IMG/VR virus record: IMGVR_UViG_3300024054_000008 | Span: 118,740 to 182,739 of that record | Direction: 5' to 3' (one strand) | Source: a virus | DNA: 64,000 bases | Shown: positions 8,755 through 15,889 of the stretch, piece by piece | Layout of the letters: each line of letters begins with the position of its first letter | Position numbering within the stretch: position 1 is the stretch's first letter | Position numbers and translations under genes: made by a program | Notes under the pieces: model-generated | Database searches by the model: none | Seen by the model: only the letters and a program-made list of their open reading frames with translations | Told to the model about the DNA's origin: nothing

Positions 8755-9793
8755 GAATGTTTCCTGATTGGTCTAAAAAGGCGATGAAACCGTGAGAAGC
8801 GATGTTGAACGGTGGGCTGGTGTTTCGAAAGGTGTCGCGAAGCGTGCCGGGCGGGGCGTAAGGGAGCGTGTTGACGTTCGGAAGAAACTCATGAAGGTGA
8901 AGGGCTGCGATGGCGTTTGGATGTTCGGATAAAACGGAAGCTAAAAGAGGGGCGTTCATGGTTGCCTTTCCGGTGTCTGTATAAATGGTTCTTTTTTGAT
9001 GATTGACGTGAACTAAAACGCAGTTGGAAGAAAGAATGTCGATTGTTTTCTTTCTTGGCGTCATTAAAAAGAAATTTGGTTGGGTTGGAACGCGAATTGC
9101 TATTGAACCGAAAACTTTGTTGTTTTTTAAAAACCTGTGCCTGAATTTGTCTAGAAATTTATTTATCAAAATTTCCGATTCAAAATTTGGATTTCTGTGA
9201 AGAACGCCTTGGATTGTGGTGAAATGAACGTCGGTTAGGATTTCTGTTAAGGCGTTGAAAAGTTGATCGAAGGCGTTTTCAAACGTTAAAACGGCGCCGT
9301 CCGGGAAAACGAGAAATTTGGTTTTGAGGTTTGAAAGGTCGTTTGCGACGACGGCGCTTGCGCGACTGCGTTCAATGAGATGCTGAGCTTTTTCAATGGT
9401 TGATTCTGGGGTTTCCTGCGAAGTTAATTTGCAACCTATGACGCAAAGTTTCGGATTGATTTTTCGAATTTCGTCGATGACGTAAGGAGTTCGAACGAGC
9501 TTGACGTTAACGTGATCGAGGTCGGTTGGCATTTTGCCGTTAAAAATGACTTCTGGCATGTAGTTGATGACGGCTGCGGCCATGACGGCGCCGTTCAAGG
9601 TTGGAACTTGGTTTAAGACGAAGTTTTTATAGGATTCAATGTCTAGATTTTCGGCTAAGACGACTTCGTGGCCGAGTGATTTCAAGTGGTTGTGAAATGA
9701 TTTTGCCCAAAGGCCACGTGCGCGGTTCGTGAAGATTTTATTGTCGTCAAGTTTTGCGAAAACTGGGCCGGCAGTTACGAGAAACTTTCCCAT
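8744..9793 (-). CDS. CoaB-like (phosphopantothenoylcysteine synthetase) and class II aldolase-like fusion
   Basis: 349 residues in two parts. Residues 1-185 resemble CoaB: FLVTAGPV, a TNRARGLWA stretch, GHEV, AAAVINYMPE, GKMP and VVANDLS, the blocks that bind the nucleotide and substrate in CTP/ATP-dependent phosphopantothenate-cysteine ligases. Residues 215-349 resemble class II aldolases: SIAIRVP, LMTPRKK, and LHLHEF, which could be part of a metal-binding histidine set. I know of no standard enzyme with this order. With the adjoining methyltransferase it may build or modify a small molecule or nucleotide. Domain assignment is by motif only. Confidence 0.65.
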   Translation of the reverse strand: MGKFLVTAGPVFAKLDDNKIFTNRARGLWAKSFHNHLKSLGHEVVLAENLDIESYKNFVLNQVPTLNGAVMAAAVINYMPEVIFNGKMPTDLDHVNVKLVRTPYVIDEIRKINPKLCVIGCKLTSQETPESTIEKAQHLIERSRASAVVANDLSNLKTKFLVFPDGAVLTFENAFDQLFNALTEILTDVHFTTIQGVLHRNPNFESEILINKFLDKFRHRFLKNNKVFGSIAIRVPTQPNFFLMTPRKKTIDILSSNCVLVHVNHQKRTIYTDTGKATMNAPLLASVLSEHPNAIAALHLHEFLPNVNTLPYAPPGTLRDTFRNTSPPFNIASHGFIAFLDQSGNILGI

Positions 9794-9806
9794 AAAAATG
9801 TGTACA

Positions 9807-9831
9807 TTTCAGATAAATTGATTTCCTGTAA
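9807..9831. repeat. 25-bp direct repeat, left copy
   Basis: Identical to 10451-10475 (core CAGATAAATTGATTTCC). The two copies bracket the GC-rich ADP-ribosyltransferase-like gene in otherwise AT-rich DNA. Confidence 0.85.
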
Positions 9832-9952
9832 TTAAGCACAAGTACAGCCAGACCTGATCCAAAGCGGTGTACATATACCGGGTTAGTGCCCGTCGGGGGC
9901 TTCGTTCATGGAATTGCGTCTGACTGGTTTTCAATGTCTTGCCTGCCGCGCT

Positions 9953-10396
9953 CTACATCTTCTCGCCGGTCTTGGCGTTCACGATCTCGACTGTGTCGAA
10001 AACCATAATGGAGTCCGACTCGCCTCCTTGATGGTAAGCGTCGTATCCCTCTTTCTGCAGGCGCTCGAAAAACCCGTCGTTGACGGCTTTCCGCATCCCC
10101 TCATAGCTGTAGTACTCATGGAACTCGTCCTCGGTCGGCTCGTACGGATTCTTCACGTTTATCCAGCAGGTTAGGACCTCACCCTGCTGCTTTTTCCCTG
10201 TGTACAGGTCGTCGACCCATCCCTCCTCTCCTGAGAACCAAACTCCGGACGCTGGGCGCCGGAACTTGGTGACTCCCTTCGTCGGGGTCCCGTGGTACAC
10301 GGGGTACGGGATCTTGGATCCTGAGAACGGGTTCGGGACGAGATCCTTGCCTTGGTTTGCGGAGACCAGACGTGCGGCGATTGATGGTAAGCGCAT
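9953..10396 (-). CDS. ADP-ribosyltransferase-like protein (polyvalent-protein ART type)
   Basis: 147 residues from ATG 10396. The order YPVYHGTP (nucleotide-binding His), SGVWFS, INVKNPYEP, GYDAYHQGGESDSIMVFDT matches the ADP-ribosyltransferase domain found in phage polyvalent proteins and toxins. Such enzymes use NAD to modify host proteins or nucleic acids, often delivered with phage DNA. Its GC content is well above its surroundings and it sits between 25-bp direct repeats, suggesting insertion as a cassette. Confidence 0.65.
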   Translation of the reverse strand: MRLPSIAARLVSANQGKDLVPNPFSGSKIPYPVYHGTPTKGVTKFRRPASGVWFSGEEGWVDDLYTGKKQQGEVLTCWINVKNPYEPTEDEFHEYYSYEGMRKAVNDGFFERLQKEGYDAYHQGGESDSIMVFDTVEIVNAKTGEKM

Positions 10397-10450
10397 AAAT
10401 GCAACGCAACATAACAAAGTTAGTGGACGAAATGCGTTTTCTGTCTTCTT

Positions 10451-10475
10451 TTTCAGATAAATTGATTTCCTGTAA
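10451..10475. repeat. 25-bp direct repeat, right copy
   Basis: Second identical copy of 9807-9831, just upstream of the phosphatase gene. It may include promoter sequence for that gene, but the other copy faces the other way relative to its nearest gene. Confidence 0.85.
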
Positions 10476-10483
10476 ATTGATGT

Positions 10484-10996
10484 GTGAAATTTGTTGTTTT
10501 AAGTCGAGCTGGAATTGAAAGTTTTGAACCGCTAAATGTTATGCATATTATTATTAGCGTTTCGACGCCAAATTATTACTATGGACCTGAAAAGTTGCCG
10601 AAAAATGGGTTTACGCTTGGGATTTTGAGGTTGTCGTTTCATGAACGGTATGACATTGAAGCAATTGACGAAGCGAGTGTTAAATATTGTGAAAAGTCAA
10701 AAAAGTTGATTGAAGCTAAAGAAGCGTTTTCGGAGGAAACTGCGAAAACTGTGTTAGATTTTGTCAGAAATTATAAGGACAAGGAAATTGAAACTATCAT
10801 AATTCATTGTGACGCTGGGTTGGCAAGATCGCCGGCTATGGCGGCCGGACTGGCAAACACGATGTTCAAAAATGAAGAAAATGTTTTTTACGCAAGGCGT
10901 TATATGGAAGATGGGCTGTGTGTTTTTAACCCGTTAGAGTGGAAAAGACATGAAGCTTGTTTCAAATTTATCAATGAGGCGTATGATGAAACGTGA
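10484..10996 (+). CDS. Dual-specificity/tyrosine phosphatase-like protein
   Basis: 170 residues from a GTG start. IIHCDAGLARSPAMAAG contains the HC-x5-R-S/T phosphate-binding loop of cysteine phosphatases; the catalytic Cys and Arg are intact. FHERYDIEA upstream may hold the general-acid Asp. Probably dephosphorylates proteins, RNA 5' ends or nucleotides. First gene of a short operon (stop overlapped by the next start region). Confidence 0.8.
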   Translation: MKFVVLSRAGIESFEPLNVMHIIISVSTPNYYYGPEKLPKNGFTLGILRLSFHERYDIEAIDEASVKYCEKSKKLIEAKEAFSEETAKTVLDFVRNYKDKEIETIIIHCDAGLARSPAMAAGLANTMFKNEENVFYARRYMEDGLCVFNPLEWKRHEACFKFINEAYDET

Positions 10997-11174
10997 ACGC
11001 GATGTTACTGAAGAGGGCTGGCACCGAATGGTGGTTAGTGTGATTTTAGGTTGGCCAATTCACTGGTGTGAAGGTTGTGGAGCTGTTGTTGTCAAAGATG
11101 AAGTTTCCAAGAGTCCGCGGGATCAATATCAAGGCTTGATTGTGAAACTTGGCAGCTCAGAAAGAAAGACATGA
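10983..11174 (+). CDS. Hypothetical protein with C-x2-C
   Basis: 63 residues from ATG 10983 (MMKRERDVTEEGWHRM), overlapping the end of the phosphatase gene. A single CEGC pair and hydrophobic stretch VVSVILGWPIHWC are visible. Function unknown. Confidence 0.45.
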   Translation: MMKRERDVTEEGWHRMVVSVILGWPIHWCEGCGAVVVKDEVSKSPRDQYQGLIVKLGSSERKT

Positions 11175-11210
11175 AATGGTGGCTAAAAGCTACGGGGTTT
11201 GGTTGGTTTC

Positions 11211-11453
11211 ATGCCCGAAGAAATCGAAGCGGAAAGCTGTTCAATTTTAAGAAAGAATCTTTGGTGGTTGATACGGGCCGAAGAAGAAATTGATTCAGCT
11301 GGTGGAAGATGCGTTTCAATTATGAAAACTGTAAATGAAGCCGAAGGATTGGCAGCCTCTTTAGAGGGATTGGGTGTGAGGCAGAGCCGGAGAAATTGCG
11401 GAATGGCCTTGATAAACTGTGGAAGGGACCCAAAAGACGTATATATCTATTAA
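11211..11453 (+). CDS. Hypothetical protein
   Basis: 80 residues from ATG 11211 (MPEEIEAESCSILRKNL). A competing 40-codon ORF at 11171-11293 has an ATGA overlap with the upstream gene, so which frame is used is unsure. Its 3' end lies in an imperfect repeat that recurs at 11838-11905. Confidence 0.4.
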   Translation: MPEEIEAESCSILRKNLWWLIRAEEEIDSAGGRCVSIMKTVNEAEGLAASLEGLGVRQSRRNCGMALINCGRDPKDVYIY

Positions 11454-11475
11454 AATTTCGTCTCAAAAAAAGTTA
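11408..11475. repeat. Imperfect direct repeat, left copy (about 70 nt)
   Basis: Shares CTTGATAA, GGGACCC, AAAGACGTAT, TATC, AAATTT, CTCA and an A run in the same order with 11838-11905, roughly 70-75% alike by eye. The copies flank the gene at 11492-11827. Confidence 0.65.
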
Positions 11476-11491
11476 TATGTCAAGAAAAAAC

Positions 11492-11827
11492 TTACAAACT
11501 GTCAAAAAAGTTTTTATCAAGTTCGACTGTTCCGCCCTCAAGAGGATAATAATTTGGGGGCGCAGAATAAATCAAATGTTGAATCAGCGATTTGGCACTT
11601 ACATTCTTTCCGAAGGCCTCAACAATAAAATCGTTCTTAGAGAGAAACTCTAAATCGCCGTCGCTAGTTCTGGTCTTTACAATGGTGGATTTACCTGGAG
11701 CATCAACACGCCATGTTTGTTGAACTCGATTTTGATGTCCGACGGATGACTTTTGAAGGGTGACTATAATTGTTTCTTCGCTTGCCGCCAAATGACGAAC
11801 GGCTGCTCTCTTTGCTATTTCACTCAT
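11492..11827 (-). CDS. Hypothetical protein between imperfect repeats
   Basis: 111 residues. N-terminal basic helix (MSEIAKRAAVRHLAAS) then a beta-rich domain (TWRVDAPGKSTIVKTRTS). No family recognised. It may have been inserted at the 3' end of the preceding gene, since part of that end is repeated on its far side. Confidence 0.55.
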   Translation of the reverse strand: MSEIAKRAAVRHLAASEETIIVTLQKSSVGHQNRVQQTWRVDAPGKSTIVKTRTSDGDLEFLSKNDFIVEAFGKNVSAKSLIQHLIYSAPPNYYPLEGGTVELDKNFFDSL

Positions 11828-11837
11828 AATTGTGCTT

Positions 11838-11905
11838 CTTGATAAGAATTACAACGGGACCCGAAAAGACGTATGTATCATTGAAATTTTCTCACTAAAA
11901 AATTT
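11838..11905. repeat. Imperfect direct repeat, right copy
   Basis: Counterpart of 11408-11475; here it carries no evident ORF end. It lies upstream of the start of the 11492-11827 gene and might also supply its promoter. Confidence 0.6.
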
Positions 11906-12006
11906 TAAAGTTGGTCTCATATCATGAAGTTGGAGATTCGTTTATTGCATCTCTATCCAATACTATGAGTCTTTGAGTGATTTTTGAATTTATTTGATTT
12001 ACTTTA

Positions 12007-12210
12007 ATGAAAATTTGTTCAGTATGTTTAGAACCCAAAAGAAGAAAAAAGAACGTGGGGATCGGACCACCCACTTCGCGTCCGGAGAACCTGTCTCTCC
12101 TGCACGCATGCGGTTTCTCCTATAAAAAGGATTACATCGAGATCTACTCCATTTACCCTATACTATATGCCATATACTATCCCCCATACTATCTAATACA
12201 TACCATCTAG
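12007..12210 (+). CDS. Doubtful small ORF with truncated C-x2-C start
   Basis: The first 16 residues (MKICSVCLEPKRRKKN) look like the N-terminus of an HNH or zinc-ribbon protein, but from about 12055 the base composition jumps to GC-rich and the rest reads as unlikely protein. Probably a gene remnant joined to foreign sequence. Confidence 0.25.
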   Translation: MKICSVCLEPKRRKKNVGIGPPTSRPENLSLLHACGFSYKKDYIEIYSIYPILYAIYYPPYYLIHTI

Positions 12211-12385
12211 TGCCATTTCCCGGTGTTTCACGTGGAACGCTGACGCACCGCGTCATTTCGGAAATCCGGGCGGGTCCGGCGTATCTGGTTTTGGGCGCGA
12301 CGCGGCGAGCGGCGCGGCGCCCGCCGGGATGGGCCCGGCGGAGATCGCGCGGCTCGCGGCGTATCGCCTCTCGGAGGTTGAGACA
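12211..12385. other. Non-coding segment with parS-like site
   Basis: Within 11828-12385 I see no convincing gene apart from the doubtful ORF at 12007. This part moves from AT-rich repeats (TATAC/TATGCCATA at 12155-12200) through the parS-like site to a very GC-rich leader ending in GCGTATCG-N6-GGAGGT before the gene at 12386. Confidence 0.5.
12224..12239. promoter_or_regulatory. parS-like site
   Basis: TGTTTCACGTGGAACG matches 14 of 16 bases of the Bacillus-type chromosomal parS (TGTTTCACGTGAAACA), differing by A to G in the right half and at the last base; the latter half resembles the Pseudomonas/Caulobacter form. The half sites GTTTCAC and GTGGAAC are nearly inverted. It lies in a non-coding stretch between AT-rich TATGCCATA repeats and a GC-rich segment. 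No parA or parB gene is in the window. Confidence 0.55.
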
Positions 12386-12748
12386 ATGACCAATTCCAAC
12401 AACTACCCCTTCCTGTCCAAGGCCCAGATCGTCGCCAAGCTGGAGAGCGAGCCCGACTTCGTCAAGCAGGCCTGCCTCATCCTGACCTCGCGCCAGACCG
12501 AGGACGAGCTGGCCTCCCACGACACCAAGTGGAAGAACCGCCGCGGCTGGATGTCCTCGCACGCCCACTTCGGCACCGCCTGCGCCGAGAAGATCGCCCG
12601 CGACGAGGAGCTGACCGACGCCGAGCTGGCGAAGCTCACCGGGATGGTCTGCAAGTACCGCAAGCAGCTCGCGGCCCACTTCCGCGCCGAGGCCCTGGAG
12701 GCCAACCCCGACCTGGCCGACGCCGGCAAGATCTTCGGGGTCTGCTGA
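12386..12748 (+). CDS. Conserved 120-residue protein, paralogue 1
   Basis: Starts MTNSNNYPFLSK behind GGAGGT, and is clearly paralogous to 27926-28288: both share NSNNYPFL, RQT-x-DE, KWKNRRGWMSSHA, KQLA-x-HFRA and end DAG-x-x-FGVC. The conserved block is helical with an invariant Trp-rich basic centre and a C-terminal Cys. GC content is far above adjacent AT-rich genes. No family recognised. Confidence 0.7.
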   Translation: MTNSNNYPFLSKAQIVAKLESEPDFVKQACLILTSRQTEDELASHDTKWKNRRGWMSSHAHFGTACAEKIARDEELTDAELAKLTGMVCKYRKQLAAHFRAEALEANPDLADAGKIFGVC

Positions 12749-12762
12749 GATCGTGACCCGAC

Positions 12763-12792
12763 CCCCCGGGCTGGCGCAGGCTGGCCCGGGGG
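12763..12792. terminator. GC-rich hairpin after paralogue 1
   Basis: CCCCCGGG pairs with CCCGGGGG across a 14-nt loop, 15 nt after the stop codon. No U tract follows, so it may act as a Rho-independent terminator only weakly or as an mRNA-stabilising hairpin. Confidence 0.6.
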
Positions 12793-13268
12793 CTCTGGCA
12801 TGCCATACCTCTGAAGCAGACACAACAGGCGTCGTACCTCGAAAGTCTGCACACTGGCACCTCGCTGGCTCATCCTCTGGGCTCAGCGTCAGCTATATTT
12901 GCGAGCCATCCGGCTAACTCGACGCGGTCCGACCGTACCATGTCCGGTCCGAAGGCCGGTTTCACAGGCGTACCTCCGAGAGGCGATGCTGGCTCATCCG
13001 CCGCGGTTACCTCGAAGGTCTGGCACCTAGGTTTGAATCTACCACGCCTCTTGGCTCACCGGCTCACGCCTCACGCCTCTTGGGGCCAGGCTTCAGGAAA
13101 TGCCAGGCTCACGAGCCTAGGCGCGCGACAACCCATGGCATATCTGCTTCAAAGGTATGCCATATGCTTGCAAAAGGTATCTTCTGAATACTCTTTCAAA
13201 GAATTATCTGAAAGAATCTTCTTTTAGGTGATCCGTTTAAAAACAAACTGTTTAAAATAAGAATTTAA

Positions 13269-13293
13269 GGCGAAGGTATGACATACCTTCGCC
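13269..13293. repeat. Perfect 12-bp palindrome with 1-nt centre
   Basis: GGCGAAGGTATG and CATACCTTCGCC face each other. It lies downstream of the reverse-strand gene start region and ahead of a T-rich stretch, so it may terminate forward transcription, or be a protein-binding or cruciform site. Confidence 0.65.
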
Positions 13294-13436
13294 AAATGTG
13301 TATGTAATATTTCTTTTAAAATTATCATATAACTTGTAGATGTCTGAATTATTTGCTCCTTTGGTTGTTCCACATCTACAAGGAGATGACTTTGTTGAAC
13401 GGTTCTTTATTTTTGATCATAAATATATAACATATT

Positions 13437-13988
13437 TCAGCAATTTACCAGGTATTCTGTCTTAATTTCTCTGATAATTTGGTCCAAATCCTCATCCGTG
13501 ATGAGGTGAGAAGCATCTCTCCTCAAAATCGAACAGATTCCTTCCCTGAGTTGCTTCAGCAGGCCGGCCCGCGTGTTTTCTTCCCACTCCTTGAGAAGAG
13601 TTTCGCGATCGATTTTGAGATTGTCACGATAAATCTTGCCAGCTTTGATTATTTCTTTTGCCTTAGCATTCAAGGCCTCAAGAACAATCATAGGCTGTGC
13701 TCTGTAGTCAAAGTATTCTTCGTGAATTCTGTCTGAATAATATGAGAAAAAAACAGTTGTCAGTGCTTCTGAATACAGGTTGTATTCAATCTTATCTGAC
13801 ACAGCATCGACTTCGAAGTCGACCAAATAGCTGGTATTCTCTGAGCGGTTGTGAAAGAAAATTTCAACAACAACTTCGCCTCGGTCGTCCACTGAAATGA
13901 AATGTGAAAATGTGAAGTTGAAGTCTTGTATGGCTTCGGCGATCTTTGAAATTGTGTCGTCTTCGTATGGGATTACAGAATTAGACAT
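13437..13988 (-). CDS. Hypothetical protein of the long shared-tail family
   Basis: 183 residues: an acidic beta-rich N-terminus (ISVDDRGEVVVEIFF) and a helical C-terminus ending LITDEDLDQIIREIKTEYLVNC. The end resembles those of 41678-42400 (GLTDEDLFKLIDECRTESVLSS) and 54889-55443 (GLSEDEIKILFKEALTEEILEG), suggesting common ancestry of the C-terminal helices. Function unknown. Confidence 0.6.
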   Translation of the reverse strand: MSNSVIPYEDDTISKIAEAIQDFNFTFSHFISVDDRGEVVVEIFFHNRSENTSYLVDFEVDAVSDKIEYNLYSEALTTVFFSYYSDRIHEEYFDYRAQPMIVLEALNAKAKEIIKAGKIYRDNLKIDRETLLKEWEENTRAGLLKQLREGICSILRRDASHLITDEDLDQIIREIKTEYLVNC

Positions 13989-14029
13989 GGTATATACCTC
14001 TTCGATGTATGCCAGACCTCAGAAATGTA

Positions 14030-14224
14030 TCAGTAGTCTGGCTCGATCGGTTCGTCCACGTCGTTTTGGTCGTAGCCCGTCAAAATCTCGGGCCTGTACC
14101 GCGAGAGCTTCTCTTTTCGACAGTTGTCGCAAACGCGACAGAGCGGAATGCCCCGCGCATCACGCTCCCACCACGACGGCTCGGTTGAGACGGTTCCGCC
14201 AACGCATTGATGTTCACGCGCCAT
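14030..14224 (-). CDS. Small conserved zinc-finger-like phage/plasmid protein
   Basis: 64 residues from ATG 14224, behind GCGTATTGG...GGAGGC. DARGIPLCRVCDNCRKEKLS and YRPEILTGYDQ...DEPIEPD are the features of a small protein I recall in many phages and plasmids of Gram-negative bacteria. The C-x2-C-x2-C pattern with an upstream Cys probably binds zinc. Function not established. Confidence 0.65.
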   Translation of the reverse strand: MAREHQCVGGTVSTEPSWWERDARGIPLCRVCDNCRKEKLSRYRPEILTGYDQNDVDEPIEPDY

Positions 14225-14278
14225 ACGCAGCCTCCACGGCCCAATACGCGCGAAATCTGACAATTTGCGCTGACTAAG

Positions 14279-14602
14279 TCAAATTTCGAGCAATTCCCCA
14301 GTTTCCTGTTCTTGTTGTAGAACTTCGATGTGATGGCTGAAAACCTCAGATATTGAAACTGCTAGTTCTTTGCCACAATTAAGTTTCTCGTGAATATAAG
14401 TCCAATCTAGGTAACGAGTGGTGCCATGAACCAGCAAACATTTATGAAAATTCACAACAGAAACAATGAGTTCGTGGCCTTCTGGCGATTTACGCGACAT
14501 TGTGATTTCGACAATCAGTCGCGTACCATTGCCAGGACTGTAGTAGTACCGACAGGTCCTAGTTTGGAAAGATGTACCATATATTTTGGCAATATCAATC
14601 AA
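14279..14602 (-). CDS. Hypothetical protein with shared-like tail
   Basis: 107 residues, starting MIDIAKIYGTSFQTRTC, with a Cys/Trp-containing middle and a Glu/Gln-rich end (EQETGELLEI). Single gene between small zinc-type genes. No domain recognised. Confidence 0.5.
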   Translation of the reverse strand: MIDIAKIYGTSFQTRTCRYYYSPGNGTRLIVEITMSRKSPEGHELIVSVVNFHKCLLVHGTTRYLDWTYIHEKLNCGKELAVSISEVFSHHIEVLQQEQETGELLEI

Positions 14603-14666
14603 TTTATTTGAATATCCGCTCGGAGTCCCATGTTTGGGGCAACGCTCGAACCACGGCGGTGTCCAA

Positions 14667-14927
14667 TCACCGGGACAGCTTCTTCGCGCACGGATCGCAG
14701 ACCGTGATGTTGATGGGGCGACACGATGAACTCTCGCACGAGGCGTAGCAGAAGCTGTCGCCGCACGGCCCCATGTAGTTCTTGGTGTAGACTTCGCGGC
14801 GGCGCGTGGAGGCGTGACGCTTCTTGCACTTCTGACACGTGTGTGTGAAGTCCAACTTCAAACGAACCGGCTTCGGCTTCGGCTTCGGCTTCGGCTTCGG
14901 CTTCGGCTTCGGCTGTTTTTTCGTCAT
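14667..14927 (-). CDS. Lys-Pro repeat protein with zinc-type C-terminus
   Basis: 86 residues. Residues 6-20 are an uninterrupted (K-P) run encoded by a 6-bp tandem repeat; the rest has CQKC, C-x4-C, C-x4-C and CDPC, fitting two zinc sites. The KP run makes a stiff, basic arm that could bind nucleic acid or span a distance. Confidence 0.6.
   Translation of the reverse strand: MTKKQPKPKPKPKPKPKPKPVRLKLDFTHTCQKCKKRHASTRRREVYTKNYMGPCGDSFCYASCESSSCRPINITVCDPCAKKLSR
14869..14914. repeat. Six-base tandem repeat (GGCTTC)n
   Basis: More than seven perfect copies encode the Lys-Pro run of the overlapping reverse-strand gene. Repeat number probably varies by slippage in steps of two residues. Confidence 0.9.
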
Positions 14928-14930
14928 GGC

Positions 14931-15362
14931 TTAGCCCTTCAAAACCTCTTCGGCTTTCTTGTTGTTTTTCACGTACTTTTTTACAACTTGGCCGTTCTTC
15001 TTCCACCACTCGGTGGCAAGAACCAGGTCGCCCAGAGTCTTCAAGTACGGGCCGTAACTAGTGTCGTCAGGTCTAAACTCAGCAAGAACGAAGGCCCCAA
15101 AACTTCCCTGGCAGGCCAGTTCCTGTGCCTGTTTCCACAACGGGTGGTGGAACACCGACTCACTGTAGCCGTCACGGTGGTTTGAGAACCAAACCCCGAG
15201 GTTTGTCGAACTGACACTTTTTGGACAACAGTCTTCGGCCCGAACGCGTGTGAGTTGTTCTTCCACGTAGGCCAAGCCTTCGCGCTCGACCCACCAGTCA
15301 AACAACTTCCGCGTCAGGCCGCTTCCGAAACCTTCGGCTTTTGAAAGTCCAAAGTAACCCAC
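14931..15362 (-). CDS. Hypothetical protein with shared tail
   Basis: 143 residues from the GTG at 15362, 5 nt after GGAGG and behind a GTACCG leader; the earlier GTG overlaps the ribosome site. It contains GVWFSNHRDGYSE, vaguely like the SGVWFS segment of the ART-like protein at 9953 but without other motifs. Ends KKAEEVLKG. Confidence 0.55.
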   Translation of the reverse strand: MGYFGLSKAEGFGSGLTRKLFDWWVEREGLAYVEEQLTRVRAEDCCPKSVSSTNLGVWFSNHRDGYSESVFHHPLWKQAQELACQGSFGAFVLAEFRPDDTSYGPYLKTLGDLVLATEWWKKNGQVVKKYVKNNKKAEEVLKG

Positions 15363-15418
15363 GCTCACCTCCGGCGCTCGGTACGGCCGAGCCGTGCTAG
15401 CTTCCGGTCAAGGAGGGG

Positions 15419-15455
15419 CCCCGGGAAGGAGAAGATGGGCCTCTCCTTCCCGGGG
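15419..15455. terminator. Bidirectional terminator hairpin
   Basis: A perfect 14-bp stem (CCCCGGGAAGGAGA with its complement) closes a 9-nt loop, followed by CTTTG. It separates the leader of the 14931 gene from the end of the 15469 gene. Confidence 0.75.
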
Positions 15456-15468
15456 CTTTGTTGCGCGG

Positions 15469-15816
15469 TCACGAACCAGGGCAGTGCAGGTACACTCCCT
15501 GGAAGGTCTTGAGGTTTTCCGGGTCTCCGGTGAACCCGATGACCCGGTACTCACCGTCCTTGCACGGAGCGGGGGTCTTCTTGGTCTTGACGACCGGCTT
15601 GGCCATCTTACCCACGATGCGAACCTCGGGAAGCTCCACGACCACTTCGGAGGCCACGACGATGGGTTTCGCCTTCGGCAGGGCAGGAAGGCTGGCGAGC
15701 TGAGCCGGCTTGGGGCTCGTGAAGGCCATCGGGTTGGCCTGCATGTAGACGGCCGTTCCTGCCAGGGCGGTGGCCGGGATGAGAAGCAGAACCGATGCGA
15801 TCAACTTTCCGTTCAT
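15469..15816 (-). CDS. Secreted or membrane-anchored small protein
   Basis: 115 residues from ATG 15816. An N-terminal hydrophobic segment after MNGK (LIASVLLLIPATALAGTAVY) is a signal peptide or anchor, possibly cleaved at ALA-G. The rest is Pro/Lys-rich (PKAKPIVV, KPVVKTKKTPAP) and ends with a short CxC-type domain. Its periplasm-spanning Pro-rich middle resembles spacers in envelope proteins; function unknown. Confidence 0.6.
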   Translation of the reverse strand: MNGKLIASVLLLIPATALAGTAVYMQANPMAFTSPKPAQLASLPALPKAKPIVVASEVVVELPEVRIVGKMAKPVVKTKKTPAPCKDGEYRVIGFTGDPENLKTFQGVYLHCPGS

Positions 15817-15852
15817 GGCGCGTACCTCCACCAGTCGGTACGCGCCATGAAC

Positions 15853-15877
15853 GCTGATCTGCGCTTGGCAGATCAGC
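15853..15877. terminator. Hairpin between small genes
   Basis: GCTGATCTGC pairs with GCAGATCAGC around a 5-nt loop, upstream of the 15469 gene and just after the end of the 15890 gene on the reverse strand. No U tract, so a moderate terminator at best. Confidence 0.5.
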
Positions 15878-15889
15878 CCGCGAGCTGGC

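Larger units (their letters stand above)
12749..13436. other. Long non-coding region with inverted repeats
   Basis: No convincing gene in about 690 nt. It holds the GC hairpin at 12763-12792; an inverted pair at 12800-12819 and 13144-13163 (18 of 20 bases, containing GCCATACC and GGTATGCC) 325 bp apart; leader-like stretches with TACCTCGAAG; and a perfect 12-bp palindrome at 13269-13293. Base composition falls from GC-rich to AT-rich near 13180. Together with the nearby parS-like site it could be a maintenance or replication region. Confidence 0.45.

Noticed and set aside
9908-10174. Forward ORF of 88 codons
   Set aside because: Antisense to the ADP-ribosyltransferase-like gene, whose motifs are specific.
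12040-12125. Possible tRNA (GTCCGATCCCCAC T-arm-like)
   Set aside because: The loop is 10 nt, no acceptor stem closes it, and no anticodon arm of proper geometry is found.
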